In this document: in pieces, positions 41,238 through 49,221 of the stretch | How positions within the stretch are numbered: position 1 is the first letter of the stretch | Layout of the letters: every line of letters begins with the position of its first letter | Position numbers and translations under genes: made by a program | The notes under the pieces: model-generated | The model's database searches: none | What the model was told of the DNA's origin: nothing | The model's input: the letters and a program-made list of their open reading frames with translations, nothing else | Assembly (NCBI GenBank): GCA_016712885.1 | Contig: JADJQF010000002.1 | Span: 558,001 to 622,000 of the forward strand | Length of the DNA stretch: 64,000 nucleotides | Direction: 5' to 3' | Origin: Candidatus Flexicrinis proximus | GTDB taxonomy: Bacteria > Chloroflexota > Anaerolineae > Aggregatilineales > Phototrophicaceae

Positions 41238-41672
41238 ATGAACGCACAAACCGCACTGAATGTTGCTGGACGCTGCTCTGAGTTAGTCGCTTTGTGTGCA
41301 CGCTTTCAGGCAGCGCATGGCCGCCACCCTACCCTGAAACCTGGAAGCACCGGCGCAGAATGGCAGATGTACCACGCCATCCTTGAGAAGCAGGTCGAAA
41401 TCGCGCGACTGCTCGAACCAACCGTCGTGAAGCAGCCCGGAGAGCCGGTTAATCAATGGTGGAAGCGCCAGGATGTGATCGACCTGAGCATCGCCAGCGA
41501 CATTCATAAAGAGTCGGGACGTCTAATCTCGTGCTGTGCATATCTGGACGCCGATCCCGTGGCTAACCAGTGGTCGTACTCGGTACACGCGTCGCAAGCG
41601 GCGATCGCGGCGCAGCTGCATCCAATGGCGCGGGCAACCGCCCTTGAGTCGATGCCGATCGCAGCGAACTAG
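41238..41672 (+). CDS. Hypothetical protein, 144 aa
   Basis: An unrecognised small protein with a good ribosome-binding site (GGAGG, 6 nt before the ATG) and its own promoter-like sequence. It is soluble, mostly alpha-helical by composition, with two adjacent cysteines in LISCCAYLDADPVANQWSYS and a tryptophan-rich middle (PVNQWWKRQDVIDLSIASDI). No signal peptide or known catalytic motif was seen. A long inverted repeat with a T-run follows the stop and probably terminates it. Confidence 0.7.
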   Translation: MNAQTALNVAGRCSELVALCARFQAAHGRHPTLKPGSTGAEWQMYHAILEKQVEIARLLEPTVVKQPGEPVNQWWKRQDVIDLSIASDIHKESGRLISCCAYLDADPVANQWSYSVHASQAAIAAQLHPMARATALESMPIAAN

Positions 41673-41694
41673 TAACACGTCATTCTGATTGAGT

Positions 41695-41780
41695 AAAGCA
41701 GGCCATGGGTTCAGGCACTTAGTCAGCCCCGGTTCGATTGAAACCGCGCTGCAGCCGAAATCCCCTGGCCTGCTTTTGTT
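41695..41780 (+). terminator. Long-loop inverted repeat with T-run after the hypothetical gene
   Basis: AAAGCAGGCCA (41695-41705) and TGGCCTGCTTT (41766-41776) form a perfect 11-bp stem around 60 nt, followed by TTTTGTT. Inside the loop a second stem CGGTT/AACCG with a seven-base loop is possible. It could be a terminator with a large structured loop or a small RNA gene. Confidence 0.6.
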
Positions 41781-41793
41781 ATCCCGGCGCTGA

Positions 41794-41822
41794 TTGACAA
41801 GGACTCCCAATCGTGATAGTCT
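41794..41822 (+). promoter_or_regulatory. Promoter of the ArsR-type gene
   Basis: A perfect TTGACA (41794-41799) is separated by exactly 17 nt from TAGTCT (41817-41822). Transcription would start near 41830, right at the edge of the palindrome described next. Confidence 0.7.
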
Positions 41823-41833
41823 GTTTTTGCGTT

Positions 41834-41851
41834 TAACCGCATTTGCGGTTA
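41834..41851 (+). promoter_or_regulatory. Palindromic operator candidate TAACCGC-ATTT-GCGGTTA
   Basis: A perfect 7-bp inverted repeat with a four-base centre lies at the presumed transcription start of the ArsR-type gene, 24 nt before its ATG. Its place suits autorepression by the winged-helix protein it precedes. Confidence 0.6.
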
Positions 41852-41874
41852 TACGGGTAAACAGGGGGAACACG

Positions 41875-42945
41875 ATGCTATTTAAGTCAGATGTCGTACT
41901 GGCCCCGCGCGCCGTTACGGTGCGCGTCGTCTTCGATCCCGCCCGCACCCTCATCAATTCGCTAGGCATGTTGAACCTGACCGAGCTGCGTTCCGGGCTT
42001 GGGGAGTGGATCAACCAGACCGTCGCAGCGATGCCACCTGATCTACGCCGAGACAACGAAGTCGCCGGTCAACTCTTTGACGTGATCGATTTTGCCGACG
42101 ACCCGATGGATTTCCCCGTGTTGATCGACCGTATCGAGGCGCAGGACATGACCGAAGCGCTCTCCAGACTGACCGCGCACATCGCGCACGTGGCGGACGT
42201 CGATCCCAAAGTCGTTCTCGAGAGCCGTGAGCGCTATGTTGATATCATCCAGGGCTACTTCGCCAAGAAGGGCGACGAGTGTGACGCTGAGACGGTGGGC
42301 GCCTCGTACGATTACATGGTCGACGCTGCGAAGTGCCAGCAATTCCTGGTGACACATCTGCGTACGATGTGGACGTCGTACATCGAGGCGGAATGGACCC
42401 GCGTACGGCCGGTGCTGCTGGATACCGTCTCTGCTTTCGACAAGCTCGATCTCAGCGACCTGACCCCGCTGGAAGCGATTCAAGTGGTGACCGGACGCGA
42501 TCTGACGAACTTCTGGAAAGACGAAGACGAGACGGAAGAGCTGATCTTTATTCCATCGACGCACTGCGGTCCGTATGTTTCGCAGTGGGGCAAGAATGAG
42601 AAGAACCGCACCTACATCATCTATGGTGCGCGAATCCCGGAAGGCGTAGAGAGTTTTTCAACCGAGTTGAGCCTGCGAGAACTGCTGGTTCAGTTCACGG
42701 CGCTCGCAGACGATACACGGCTGCACATCCTTGCGCTGCTGACAACGCACCGCGAGCTATGCTCACAGGATTTCCAGCAGATGCTGGACCTGAGTCAATC
42801 GGCGACGTCACGGCATCTGAGGCAGTTGGTCGCATGCGGCTTTCTGAACGAACGCCGCCGCGACCTCAATAAGTACTTCAGCCTCAATCCGCGCCGGGTA
42901 CAGGAGACAGCGGCGTCGATGCGTATGCTGTTGAGCCGGAAATAG
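41875..42945 (+). CDS. ArsR-type winged-helix transcriptional regulator with large N-terminal domain
   Basis: The C-terminal 90 residues form an ArsR-like winged helix: LLVQFTALADDTRLHILALL, then DFQQMLDLSQSATSRHLRQLVACGFLNERR (recognition helix) and KYFSLNPRRV. The N-terminal roughly 260 residues are of an uncharacterised type seen in other large ArsR-like proteins (LTELRSGLGEWINQTVAAMP). No cysteine metal site of classical ArsR (CxCxxC) is present. The ATG at 41875 (356 aa) has AGGGGGAA upstream; the frame extends 27 codons further into the promoter. It ends 2 nt before trmD, so the two are co-transcribed. Confidence 0.85.
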   Translation: MLFKSDVVLAPRAVTVRVVFDPARTLINSLGMLNLTELRSGLGEWINQTVAAMPPDLRRDNEVAGQLFDVIDFADDPMDFPVLIDRIEAQDMTEALSRLTAHIAHVADVDPKVVLESRERYVDIIQGYFAKKGDECDAETVGASYDYMVDAAKCQQFLVTHLRTMWTSYIEAEWTRVRPVLLDTVSAFDKLDLSDLTPLEAIQVVTGRDLTNFWKDEDETEELIFIPSTHCGPYVSQWGKNEKNRTYIIYGARIPEGVESFSTELSLRELLVQFTALADDTRLHILALLTTHRELCSQDFQQMLDLSQSATSRHLRQLVACGFLNERRRDLNKYFSLNPRRVQETAASMRMLLSRK

Positions 42946-42947
42946 AT

Positions 42948-43694
42948 ATGCAGTTCGATGTATTGACGCTGTTCCCTGAGATGTTCGAGGGGCCGATGAA
43001 CGCGTCGATGATGTGGAAGGCGCGCGACCGGGGATTGCTGTCGCTGCACGTACACAATATCCGCGATTGGAGCACGGACAAACACCGCACGGTCGATGAT
43101 GCGCCATACGGCGGCGGCGGCGGCATGTTGATGCGCGTCGACGTGCTGCATGCCGCCGTCAAGGGCGTGATCGGCGACGAGAGTCCGCCGGTCATTTTCA
43201 TGTCGCCCCAGGGCCGCCTGCTCTCGCATGAGGTCGCAGCAGAACTTGCACAGCATCCGCGCATCGTGCTGCTGTGCGGGCATTACGAAGGCATCGACGA
43301 ACGCGCGCGCGATCTGTTCATCACCGACGAGATCAGCATCGGGGATTACGTGCTGACGGGCGGCGAACTGGCGGCGATGGTGGTGATGGACGCGGTCCTC
43401 AGACACGTCCCGGGGCTTCTTGGCTCAGATGGGGCGCACGAGCGAGACAGCCACGCCGATGGTCTGCTGGAAGGCCCGCACTATACGCGTCCGGCCGTTT
43501 ATGAGGGACTTGGCGTGCCGCAGGTCCTGCAGGATGGCAACCATCAGCAAATGGCCGAGTGGAGACGCGAGCAGCAGCTCCGGCGGACATGGCAAAGCCG
43601 TCCAGATCTGCTATATTCCGCACCACTCGACGAACGCGACCGGTACTTTCTCGCGAGATTGGCTGACGAGGAGTCACAAAAGCCGAGCCGCTAA
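42948..43694 (+). CDS. trmD: tRNA (guanine-37-N1)-methyltransferase
   Basis: SPOUT methyltransferase that makes m1G37 and prevents frameshifting. The 248-aa protein begins MQFDVLTLFPEMFEGPMNAS, contains DAPYGGGGGMLM, the knot region GHYEGIDERARDLFITDEIS IGDYVLTGGELAA and LLEGPHYTRPAVYEG. It lies 2 nt after the ArsR-type gene rather than in the usual rpsP-rimM-trmD-rplS operon. Confidence 0.96.
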   Translation: MQFDVLTLFPEMFEGPMNASMMWKARDRGLLSLHVHNIRDWSTDKHRTVDDAPYGGGGGMLMRVDVLHAAVKGVIGDESPPVIFMSPQGRLLSHEVAAELAQHPRIVLLCGHYEGIDERARDLFITDEISIGDYVLTGGELAAMVVMDAVLRHVPGLLGSDGAHERDSHADGLLEGPHYTRPAVYEGLGVPQVLQDGNHQQMAEWRREQQLRRTWQSRPDLLYSAPLDERDRYFLARLADEESQKPSR

Positions 43695-43797
43695 ACCATT
43701 GCGTGTTTGTTTACTGCCGCATCGTCTTGTAACGTGGTACACTCAATGCGAATTGGACACCGGCCGCCGCTGTGCCGGACTCACTGAGGCAACCAAA

Positions 43798-44202
43798 GTG
43801 CGGAAAACGCAGTACCGAAGCGACGCCCTGGAAGAAAAACTGCGGACGCTTTACGCCATAGTGGACGGCGTGAAGGCCGCAGTCATCGTCAATAAGGACG
43901 GTCTGCTGGTGGCTGCATATCCGCCGGGCAACGAAGATAATCCCCACGAGAATCCGACCAGTAGCCCGCAAGTGGCCGCGATGTCTGCCACGCTGATCAG
44001 CCTGGCAGAGCGGACACTTGGACGCCTGGCGCAAGGCGACCTCGAACGATTGATGATGGAAGCCGAAGAGGGCGTGATGGTGGTATATCCGGCCGGACGC
44101 GCCTCACTGGCGGTGCTGGCCGCAAAAGATGCGCGAATGGCGTATGTACTATACGCGGCAAAGCGCGCCGCAGAAGAAATCGCCGGCATCCTGGGGTCGT
44201 AG
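43798..44202 (+). CDS. Roadblock/LC7 domain protein
   Basis: A 134-aa protein with the roadblock fold: RTLYAIVDGVKAAVIVNKDG LLVAAYPP at the start and GVMVVYPAGRASLAVLAAKD ARMAYVLYAAKRAAEEI at the end. Bacterial members often act as GAPs or partners of MglA-type small GTPases; none is adjacent here. The GTG start at 43798 has GAGG 8 nt upstream; codons before it overlap trmD in another frame. It is convergent with the FHA gene. Confidence 0.85.
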   Translation: MRKTQYRSDALEEKLRTLYAIVDGVKAAVIVNKDGLLVAAYPPGNEDNPHENPTSSPQVAAMSATLISLAERTLGRLAQGDLERLMMEAEEGVMVVYPAGRASLAVLAAKDARMAYVLYAAKRAAEEIAGILGS

Positions 44203-44238
44203 AACCCGTATCAAAGCCGGAACACAGACCGGTGATGC

Positions 44239-44601
44239 TCAATCCAGGAAATTGATCAGGATTTTCAAACGCCCCAGCTTCAGCCAATCTCCGTCATACA
44301 GGGGATGCTCGATATACGGGGCAAGCTTCTCGTTATTCACATAAGTGCCATTGCGACTACTCAAGTCCTGCACACACACCCGATCTTCGTGCAGGAGCAG
44401 TTCCGCATGAAGCCGGGACACGCCGTCTTCGTGCGCATTGTATTTCGTAAGGTCGATTTCGGGCTGCTTCATGGCTTCCGGATCGTAGCGCCCGAGGATA
44501 ACGGGGTCCAAGCGCACTTCGACCATCAAAGGCGGCATTTCGCCACGGATAAGCAGCTGAATCGCGATACTAACGTGATCGTCAAAATCGTTGAGATTCA
44601 T
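44239..44601 (-). CDS. FHA domain protein (first)
   Basis: A 120-aa phosphothreonine-binding protein. The FHA core is VILGRYDPEAM, then GVSRLHAELLLHEDRVCVQD LSSRNGTYVNNEKL and YDGDWLKLGRLKI. The GR, SRLH and NGT motifs that bind phosphothreonine are all present. Its start overlaps the stop of the MFS gene by four bases, so it is the last gene of an envelope cluster. Partners are unknown. Confidence 0.9.
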   Translation of the reverse strand: MNLNDFDDHVSIAIQLLIRGEMPPLMVEVRLDPVILGRYDPEAMKQPEIDLTKYNAHEDGVSRLHAELLLHEDRVCVQDLSSRNGTYVNNEKLAPYIEHPLYDGDWLKLGRLKILINFLD

Positions 44602-45973
44602 CCTGGACCCGTCGCAGTTTGTACGTGATCAGGCAAGATCGTCTCCGCATCACGTATTGCTGGAAACAAGTAAGCGCATAACGCTACGATAATACCCAAT
44701 AAGCCGGCAATCACAAACATTAGTGATATCCCGGACCCGGGTCCCACGCCCACCAACCAGCCAAACGTGGGAGCAAGCGCCCCCCCCTCGATCATTCCCG
44801 GGGTGAAAACACGATCGGCAAGCGGCCCCGCAATCAGCATAGCGACAGGAACCGTAATCTGCGCGATGAGGCGGCGGACCGCAAAGACACGCCCCTGCAC
44901 ATCCGGCGCGACTTTCGCCTGCCAGATGGCCTGATTCGACCCATTCAGAAGTGGAATGAAGAACGACTCAAAGAACGAGGCGGCGGCCCACAGGATGGGG
45001 CCACGTGCGAGGCCAAAGAGGGTGAGCCCAAGCAGGCTGGAGGCCAGCATTCCTCCCAACACCCCGTTCACTTTGCGTTTCGGCCCGCCCCAGGCGCTGA
45101 GCGCGATGCCGCCGGCAAGCCCGCCCACACTGGCTATGCCGCCGAGCGTCCCTAACAGGACCTTGTCGCCGGTAGGATTGGCTTCAGATGCGGTGTGGAG
45201 CAGCACAAGAACCGGCAAGACCGTAAAGGCGAAGGTGGCGGTCAGGTTGATAAAGAAAAACACGAGTTGAAGACCCAGCAGACTCGGCCGGCTGAAGATA
45301 TAGCGGAATCCATACAGGATTTCGTTCAGGAAACCCGAAGACCGGCTTTCCTCGCCGGCAGCGGTCGGACTGGCTGCGGGACGTGAACAATAAGCAGGGC
45401 GCCGATGGCAACCAGAAACGTTATGACATCGACGATCAGTAAACCGGCGAGCCCGATGGAGACATAGAGAACCGCCGCCAGCACCGGAGAGAAGATACCA
45501 GACGCGCCTTCGGCGATGCTCTGCAAACCGGACGCCCGCGCGTACTGCTCTTTGGGGATCATGGTGCTGGTGGCGGCTGAGTATGCCGGGAACTGGAACG
45601 CCTCGCCGATGCTGGCAACTACCAGCGCGGCATACAGATGCCACAGTTCAAGCCTGTCGATGCCGGCAAGGACGACGACCAGCAGAAGTCCCACCGTCGC
45701 CAACCCAGCAAGCAGGTCGGAAATCATCATCGCAAACTTGCGATTCCAGCGGTCGACCAGCGCGCCGGCAATCGGACTGAGGATGATGCCAGGCGCGAAG
45801 CCGAAGAACCCGCCAAGTGCGAGGGCGGTAGCCTCACCTGTTTTCTCCCAGGCCCAGAGGGTAATGGCAAAGCGGGACATCCCCGTGCCGAAGAGGGAGA
45901 TGACCTGACCAAACCAGACAATCAGGAATGCACGCATCCCCGTAAAACGCGGCGCGACTGTAGTCATCATCAT
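44598..45973 (-). pseudogene. MFS transporter split by one frameshift
   Basis: The N-terminal half (from 45973, MMMTTVAPRFTGMRAFLIVW) shows six membrane segments and the MFS motif GALVDRWNRKFAMMISDLLA. The C-terminal half, in another frame down to 44598, carries the other six (for example SLLGLQLVFFFINLTATFAF and FESFFIPLLNGSNQAIWQ). Together they match one MFS exporter of the EntS type. Coding sense switches frame at about 45,350-45,380, where VHVPQPVRP passes into AAGEESRSSGFLNE. One base inserted or deleted would restore about 458 aa. Whether this is real decay or an assembly error cannot be told here. Confidence 0.85.
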
Positions 45974-45998
45974 CCCCGTCTGTGAAGGCGCTACTCTG

Positions 45999-46955
45999 TC
46001 AGCGAAGAGCTTCCGTAACACGGATCGGGCCGCGCGGAGCCACAACGGCATAGCGCAGCTTAATGGTTACCCGATCGAAGTTGCGTGATTCCAGTACGTC
46101 GTTTTGAAGGAAATTGAATACAGTCGCATCAAACTGCGGGTCGATACCACTTCCGGCGCGGTTCAACTCAAAGCGCGCACCTACTTCCGACGGCACGGCA
46201 ATGGTGATCGAGCCTTCCAGCGCCCTGAGCGTTCCGATGAGAGCCTCAGGATCAGCCGCAAGAGAGGGTGAGCGCGGTGCATATTCCGGCAGAGTAATAG
46301 TTGCGTCGCCGCGCAGCAGGTCGAGGTTCAGACGCTCCAAGTCCGCCTGATCGAGATTGAGGGTCGCGGCGCCCTGCTGAGCAGTGACAGCCAGGTCCAG
46401 GCCGATTCCAGCGGGCAGCGCCAGAACAAGAAGACCGCGGCCGATATTGTCCAGGTTTGGGAAGGCGTTAGCCTGCGTCTCACGCAAGGTGAGCGTTGCG
46501 CGGCCGCTGCCATCATCAATATAGTCCGCCGTAAATGCGCTGTCCCGTCCGCCGGAAAACTCGCCGGTGACGAGCGCCCCGGCCGAAGTATCGAGAGAGA
46601 CCCGAATGTCGGTGGACAGGACGCCCACGTCAACCGTGAGCAGGGTCACGGCTTCCCCGATGGCCTGATTCACGGCGACGCGCTGGTCTGACCGCTGCTG
46701 GCCCGAACGGGATGAGAAGCCAATCACAGCGATGTTGACGACCACAAAGACAGTGAGAGCGAGCGCGATCATGCTGCTAAACGGCACGCGCCCCCGAAAG
46801 AAAGTGCCCACGCCGAGCGCAATCAGGACGGCGGGAAGCGAGCGCTGGAGAATGTCACCCAGCCCGGATGGCCAGAGATCGAGAGCCTGACCGGTCAGCA
46901 CGACACCCGCGATGACAACGACCCACCCGATCAGAAAGTTCCGCTGTCCGCGCAT
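45999..46955 (-). CDS. LiaF-like membrane protein (DUF5668/DUF2154-type)
   Basis: A 318-aa protein with three or four N-terminal membrane segments (NFLIGWVVVIAGVVLTGQAL, LPAVLIALGVGTFF, SSMIALALTVFVVVNIAVIG) and an extracytoplasmic beta-rich domain with repeating amphipathic strands (LTVDVGVLSTDIRVSLDTSA, VPSEVGARFEL) like the toast-rack fold. LiaF proteins inhibit a cell-wall-stress kinase in Firmicutes. It overlaps pspC by one base and precedes the MFS gene. The stress-sensing function is inferred. Confidence 0.8.
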   Translation of the reverse strand: MRGQRNFLIGWVVVIAGVVLTGQALDLWPSGLGDILQRSLPAVLIALGVGTFFRGRVPFSSMIALALTVFVVVNIAVIGFSSRSGQQRSDQRVAVNQAIGEAVTLLTVDVGVLSTDIRVSLDTSAGALVTGEFSGGRDSAFTADYIDDGSGRATLTLRETQANAFPNLDNIGRGLLVLALPAGIGLDLAVTAQQGAATLNLDQADLERLNLDLLRGDATITLPEYAPRSPSLAADPEALIGTLRALEGSITIAVPSEVGARFELNRAGSGIDPQFDATVFNFLQNDVLESRNFDRVTIKLRYAVVAPRGPIRVTEALR

Positions 46956-47314
46956 TATGCCCTCACCTGCTTTGCAAGCAAAATCAGGCCGAAGAGCACG
47001 ACCAACGCCGGGAGATAAACACTCTGGTCCGTTGGATTGGGTAAGACACCGGCACGTTCAGCGAACCAACCACCAATAATCAACACGCCCAGAAGCAATA
47101 CCACCAGCGTCGAAAGGAACCCGCCCCGCCGCAGTACAAGCGATCCCTGAGGCAAGGCCAGCCAAAGCGCGAGATACCAAACAGCCACGGCACCCGCCGT
47201 GCCGACCGCGCCCGCAACGAAAAGCACCCGGACGATCCACGCGTTAAGCCGGAGGCTCGCGCTGATACCACCGCAGACCCCGCCCAACACACGATCCGTG
47301 AAGCTTCTAACCAC
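46955..47314 (-). CDS. PspC domain membrane protein
   Basis: A 119-aa protein with the PspC signature FTDRVLGGVCGGISASLRLN AWIVRVLF at the N-terminus, followed by three more hydrophobic segments. PspC acts in the phage-shock envelope-stress response. The pairing with a LiaF-like gene (one-base overlap) suggests a shared envelope-stress role. The extra two segments make it longer than minimal PspC. Confidence 0.88.
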   Translation of the reverse strand: MVRSFTDRVLGGVCGGISASLRLNAWIVRVLFVAGAVGTAGAVAVWYLALWLALPQGSLVLRRGGFLSTLVVLLLGVLIIGGWFAERAGVLPNPTDQSVYLPALVVLFGLILLAKQVRA

Positions 47315-47392
47315 GTTTGATCCTATCTGTTGCAGTTCAAAAGTCTACCCGTGAGCGCCGAGAAATCAAACTCACAGACTCAACTGGACGGC

Positions 47393-47773
47393 TCAGGCGG
47401 GCAAAAGGCGGATGATGATTCGGAGCCGGCCCAGTTCCATTTCGTCGCCATCGCGCAACCGGTAAGGTTGATTCGGTTTCAGTGCCTTACCGTTCAGCCG
47501 AGTCCCGTTGCTGCTATCGAGATCGACCAGAAACACGTCCCCTGCCTCGATCAGCAGTTGGGCGTGTTTTCGGGATACGCCTAAGCCAGAGGCGCCGAAA
47601 CGCTGAAGATCAATCGAAACCTCGTCGTTCGGGTCATCGTTGTTGCGCCGGCCCAAGATGAGTTCAGGCTCAACGCCCACGATCAAACGCCGGCTATTGA
47701 CGCGGAACTCATAGCGTTTCGGGATAAAAGCGTCTTCGCCCGGCTCGGGACGGTGTAAGCGCACTTCGTCCAT
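47393..47773 (-). CDS. FHA domain protein (second)
   Basis: A 126-aa protein with an FHA domain: RLIVGVEPELILGRRNNDDP, GVSRKHAQLLIEAGDVFLVD, LDSSNGTRLNG and LRDGDEMELGRLRI. The GR, SRKH and NGT motifs are intact. The ATG at 47773 has GAGGG 5 nt upstream and is preferred over a start seven codons earlier. It is related to the first FHA gene at 44239 and may be an old duplication around the intervening genes. Confidence 0.9.
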   Translation of the reverse strand: MDEVRLHRPEPGEDAFIPKRYEFRVNSRRLIVGVEPELILGRRNNDDPNDEVSIDLQRFGASGLGVSRKHAQLLIEAGDVFLVDLDSSNGTRLNGKALKPNQPYRLRDGDEMELGRLRIIIRLLPA

Positions 47774-47918
47774 CTTGCCCTCACGACAAAGCAACAGGTT
47801 AAGTGTGGCGATTCACGACAGGTTTTGCAAGCGCGGTGTGCAAATAAGCTGTCGTGCAGCCGGAAAAAAGGCAAGGTGCGGCGACCTTAGCAGAGAACAA
47901 CTGACATCGGGCCGAGGA

Positions 47919-48632
47919 TTAGCGCCGCTCGATCTCAGTCAGGGCTTCCGGCATGACATTCGATTCGGCCAGCAGTTCAAGGCCTCGCCGGTCGGCGATG
48001 AATACGTGGCGGCCACGTTTCTTGAGCAGTCCCGCGTTCATGAGACCGCGTAACGCCCGGCCGACAACCTCGCGGGTTGTGCCAAGAATGGCAGCGATCT
48101 CCTCCTGGGATAAGCGGGAGGGTGCTTCTGCAATGTGTTCGGCGTAGGTCGTCTCGTGCAGGAACAGTTTGGCAAGGCGAGACGGAATGCTGCGGAAGGT
48201 CATATCTTCGAGACGTTCAATGTACTCGCGGTTGAGCCGGGCCATCCACTGCAAGGTGTTGGCCATGAAAACCGGATCATTCGCCAGAAGCTGAACCAGC
48301 GCCTTATGACTAATGACCATGATCTTCGAGGCTGTGACCGATACGGCGTTATAGGGGTTGGCCGCACCGTCGACAGCCGAGACCTCGTTGAAAGTGGCGA
48401 CGGGACGCAAGAGGCTGAGGGTGTGCATCCGGCCTTCAGGGCTGATGCGATAAATGCGAACCAGGCCGTCAGTGACGATGTGAAACCCCGCGCACGATTC
48501 CCGCTCAGAGAAGATGCCTGCCCCAGCCTGATAGTTATGCAGGTGGGCCGAGTCCGTGATGCGGCTCAATCCACGGCCATCAAGCCCCTGGAAGCAGGGA
48601 ACAGCCGACCAATCCCCGTGAGTTTCCGACAT
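47919..48632 (-). CDS. Crp/Fnr family transcriptional regulator
   Basis: A 237-aa protein with an N-terminal cyclic-nucleotide-binding fold (residues 15-125; FSERESCAGFHIVTDGLVRI YRISPEGR) and a C-terminal Crp-type helix-turn-helix (LSQEEIAAILGTTREVVGRA LRGLMNAGLLKKRG). The four cysteines of an FNR iron-sulfur cluster are not present. Ligand and targets are unknown. It stands between the second FHA gene and a small membrane protein, all on the minus strand. Confidence 0.9.
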   Translation of the reverse strand: MSETHGDWSAVPCFQGLDGRGLSRITDSAHLHNYQAGAGIFSERESCAGFHIVTDGLVRIYRISPEGRMHTLSLLRPVATFNEVSAVDGAANPYNAVSVTASKIMVISHKALVQLLANDPVFMANTLQWMARLNREYIERLEDMTFRSIPSRLAKLFLHETTYAEHIAEAPSRLSQEEIAAILGTTREVVGRALRGLMNAGLLKKRGRHVFIADRRGLELLAESNVMPEALTEIERR

Positions 48633-48652
48633 ATTCTGCCGCCTTTCCCACG

Positions 48653-49084
48653 CTAATGAGGCAGCAGCACCGCCAGTACAATCAGAAAAAGGAAGGACGC
48701 CCCGGCCAGCATCCCCATGTTACGCAGGTCGCGCAGGACAAAACCATACTGTGCGTGAAGCTCGGCTTCGGTGACGACTTTGGTGGGGTTCGCCAGGAGC
48801 TCAGCGATTTCGTCGGCAGTCAGCGCCTTCTTACGCGCCTCCTCGTTGCGTTCGCGGAGCCGCTTGGCGGTTGACACCCTGCGCTCCGCGCTGCTGGAGG
48901 CACGAACGGTTTCGGCGCGGCGAATGGCCCCGGCAGACGGCTCCTGAACGGCATCTTCTGCCGCGTCGTCGTCCAATTCTTCGGCTTCTCCGGATTCAAT
49001 CGCCCGCGCCTGCTGACGCGCACGCTCGAGAATTTCGCGGTTCAGCCGCTGGCCGCTGGTTGATGATTTCTTCTTCGTCGCCAT
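48653..49084 (-). CDS. Small hypothetical tail-anchored membrane protein
   Basis: A 143-aa protein that I do not recognise. It is strongly charged and probably helical over residues 1-115 (LNREILERARQQARAIESGE, then acidic and basic clusters) and has one hydrophobic segment at the very C-terminus (MGMLAGASFLFLIVLAVLLP), so it is likely tail-anchored in the membrane. The ATG at 49084 has AGGAGG at ideal spacing. It lies 20 nt upstream of the Crp/Fnr gene. Confidence 0.75.
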   Translation of the reverse strand: MATKKKSSTSGQRLNREILERARQQARAIESGEAEELDDDAAEDAVQEPSAGAIRRAETVRASSSAERRVSTAKRLRERNEEARKKALTADEIAELLANPTKVVTEAELHAQYGFVLRDLRNMGMLAGASFLFLIVLAVLLPH

Positions 49085-49221
49085 GGGCGGCCTCCTAACA
49101 TCCAGTCCCTGCAATATCCGAGATCCCGCGCCAACCGCTGCTCAAGGGCGCGTGAACCGACCTACACCTACACGGCGATGCCGATGTACGGAACACCTGG
49201 CCAACCACCGGCTCTTCCAAC

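Noticed and set aside
41695..41780. A possible tRNA gene, because of the GGTTCGATTGAAACC sequence
   Set aside because: The lengths of the outer stem and the absence of anticodon and D arms do not fit a tRNA cloverleaf.
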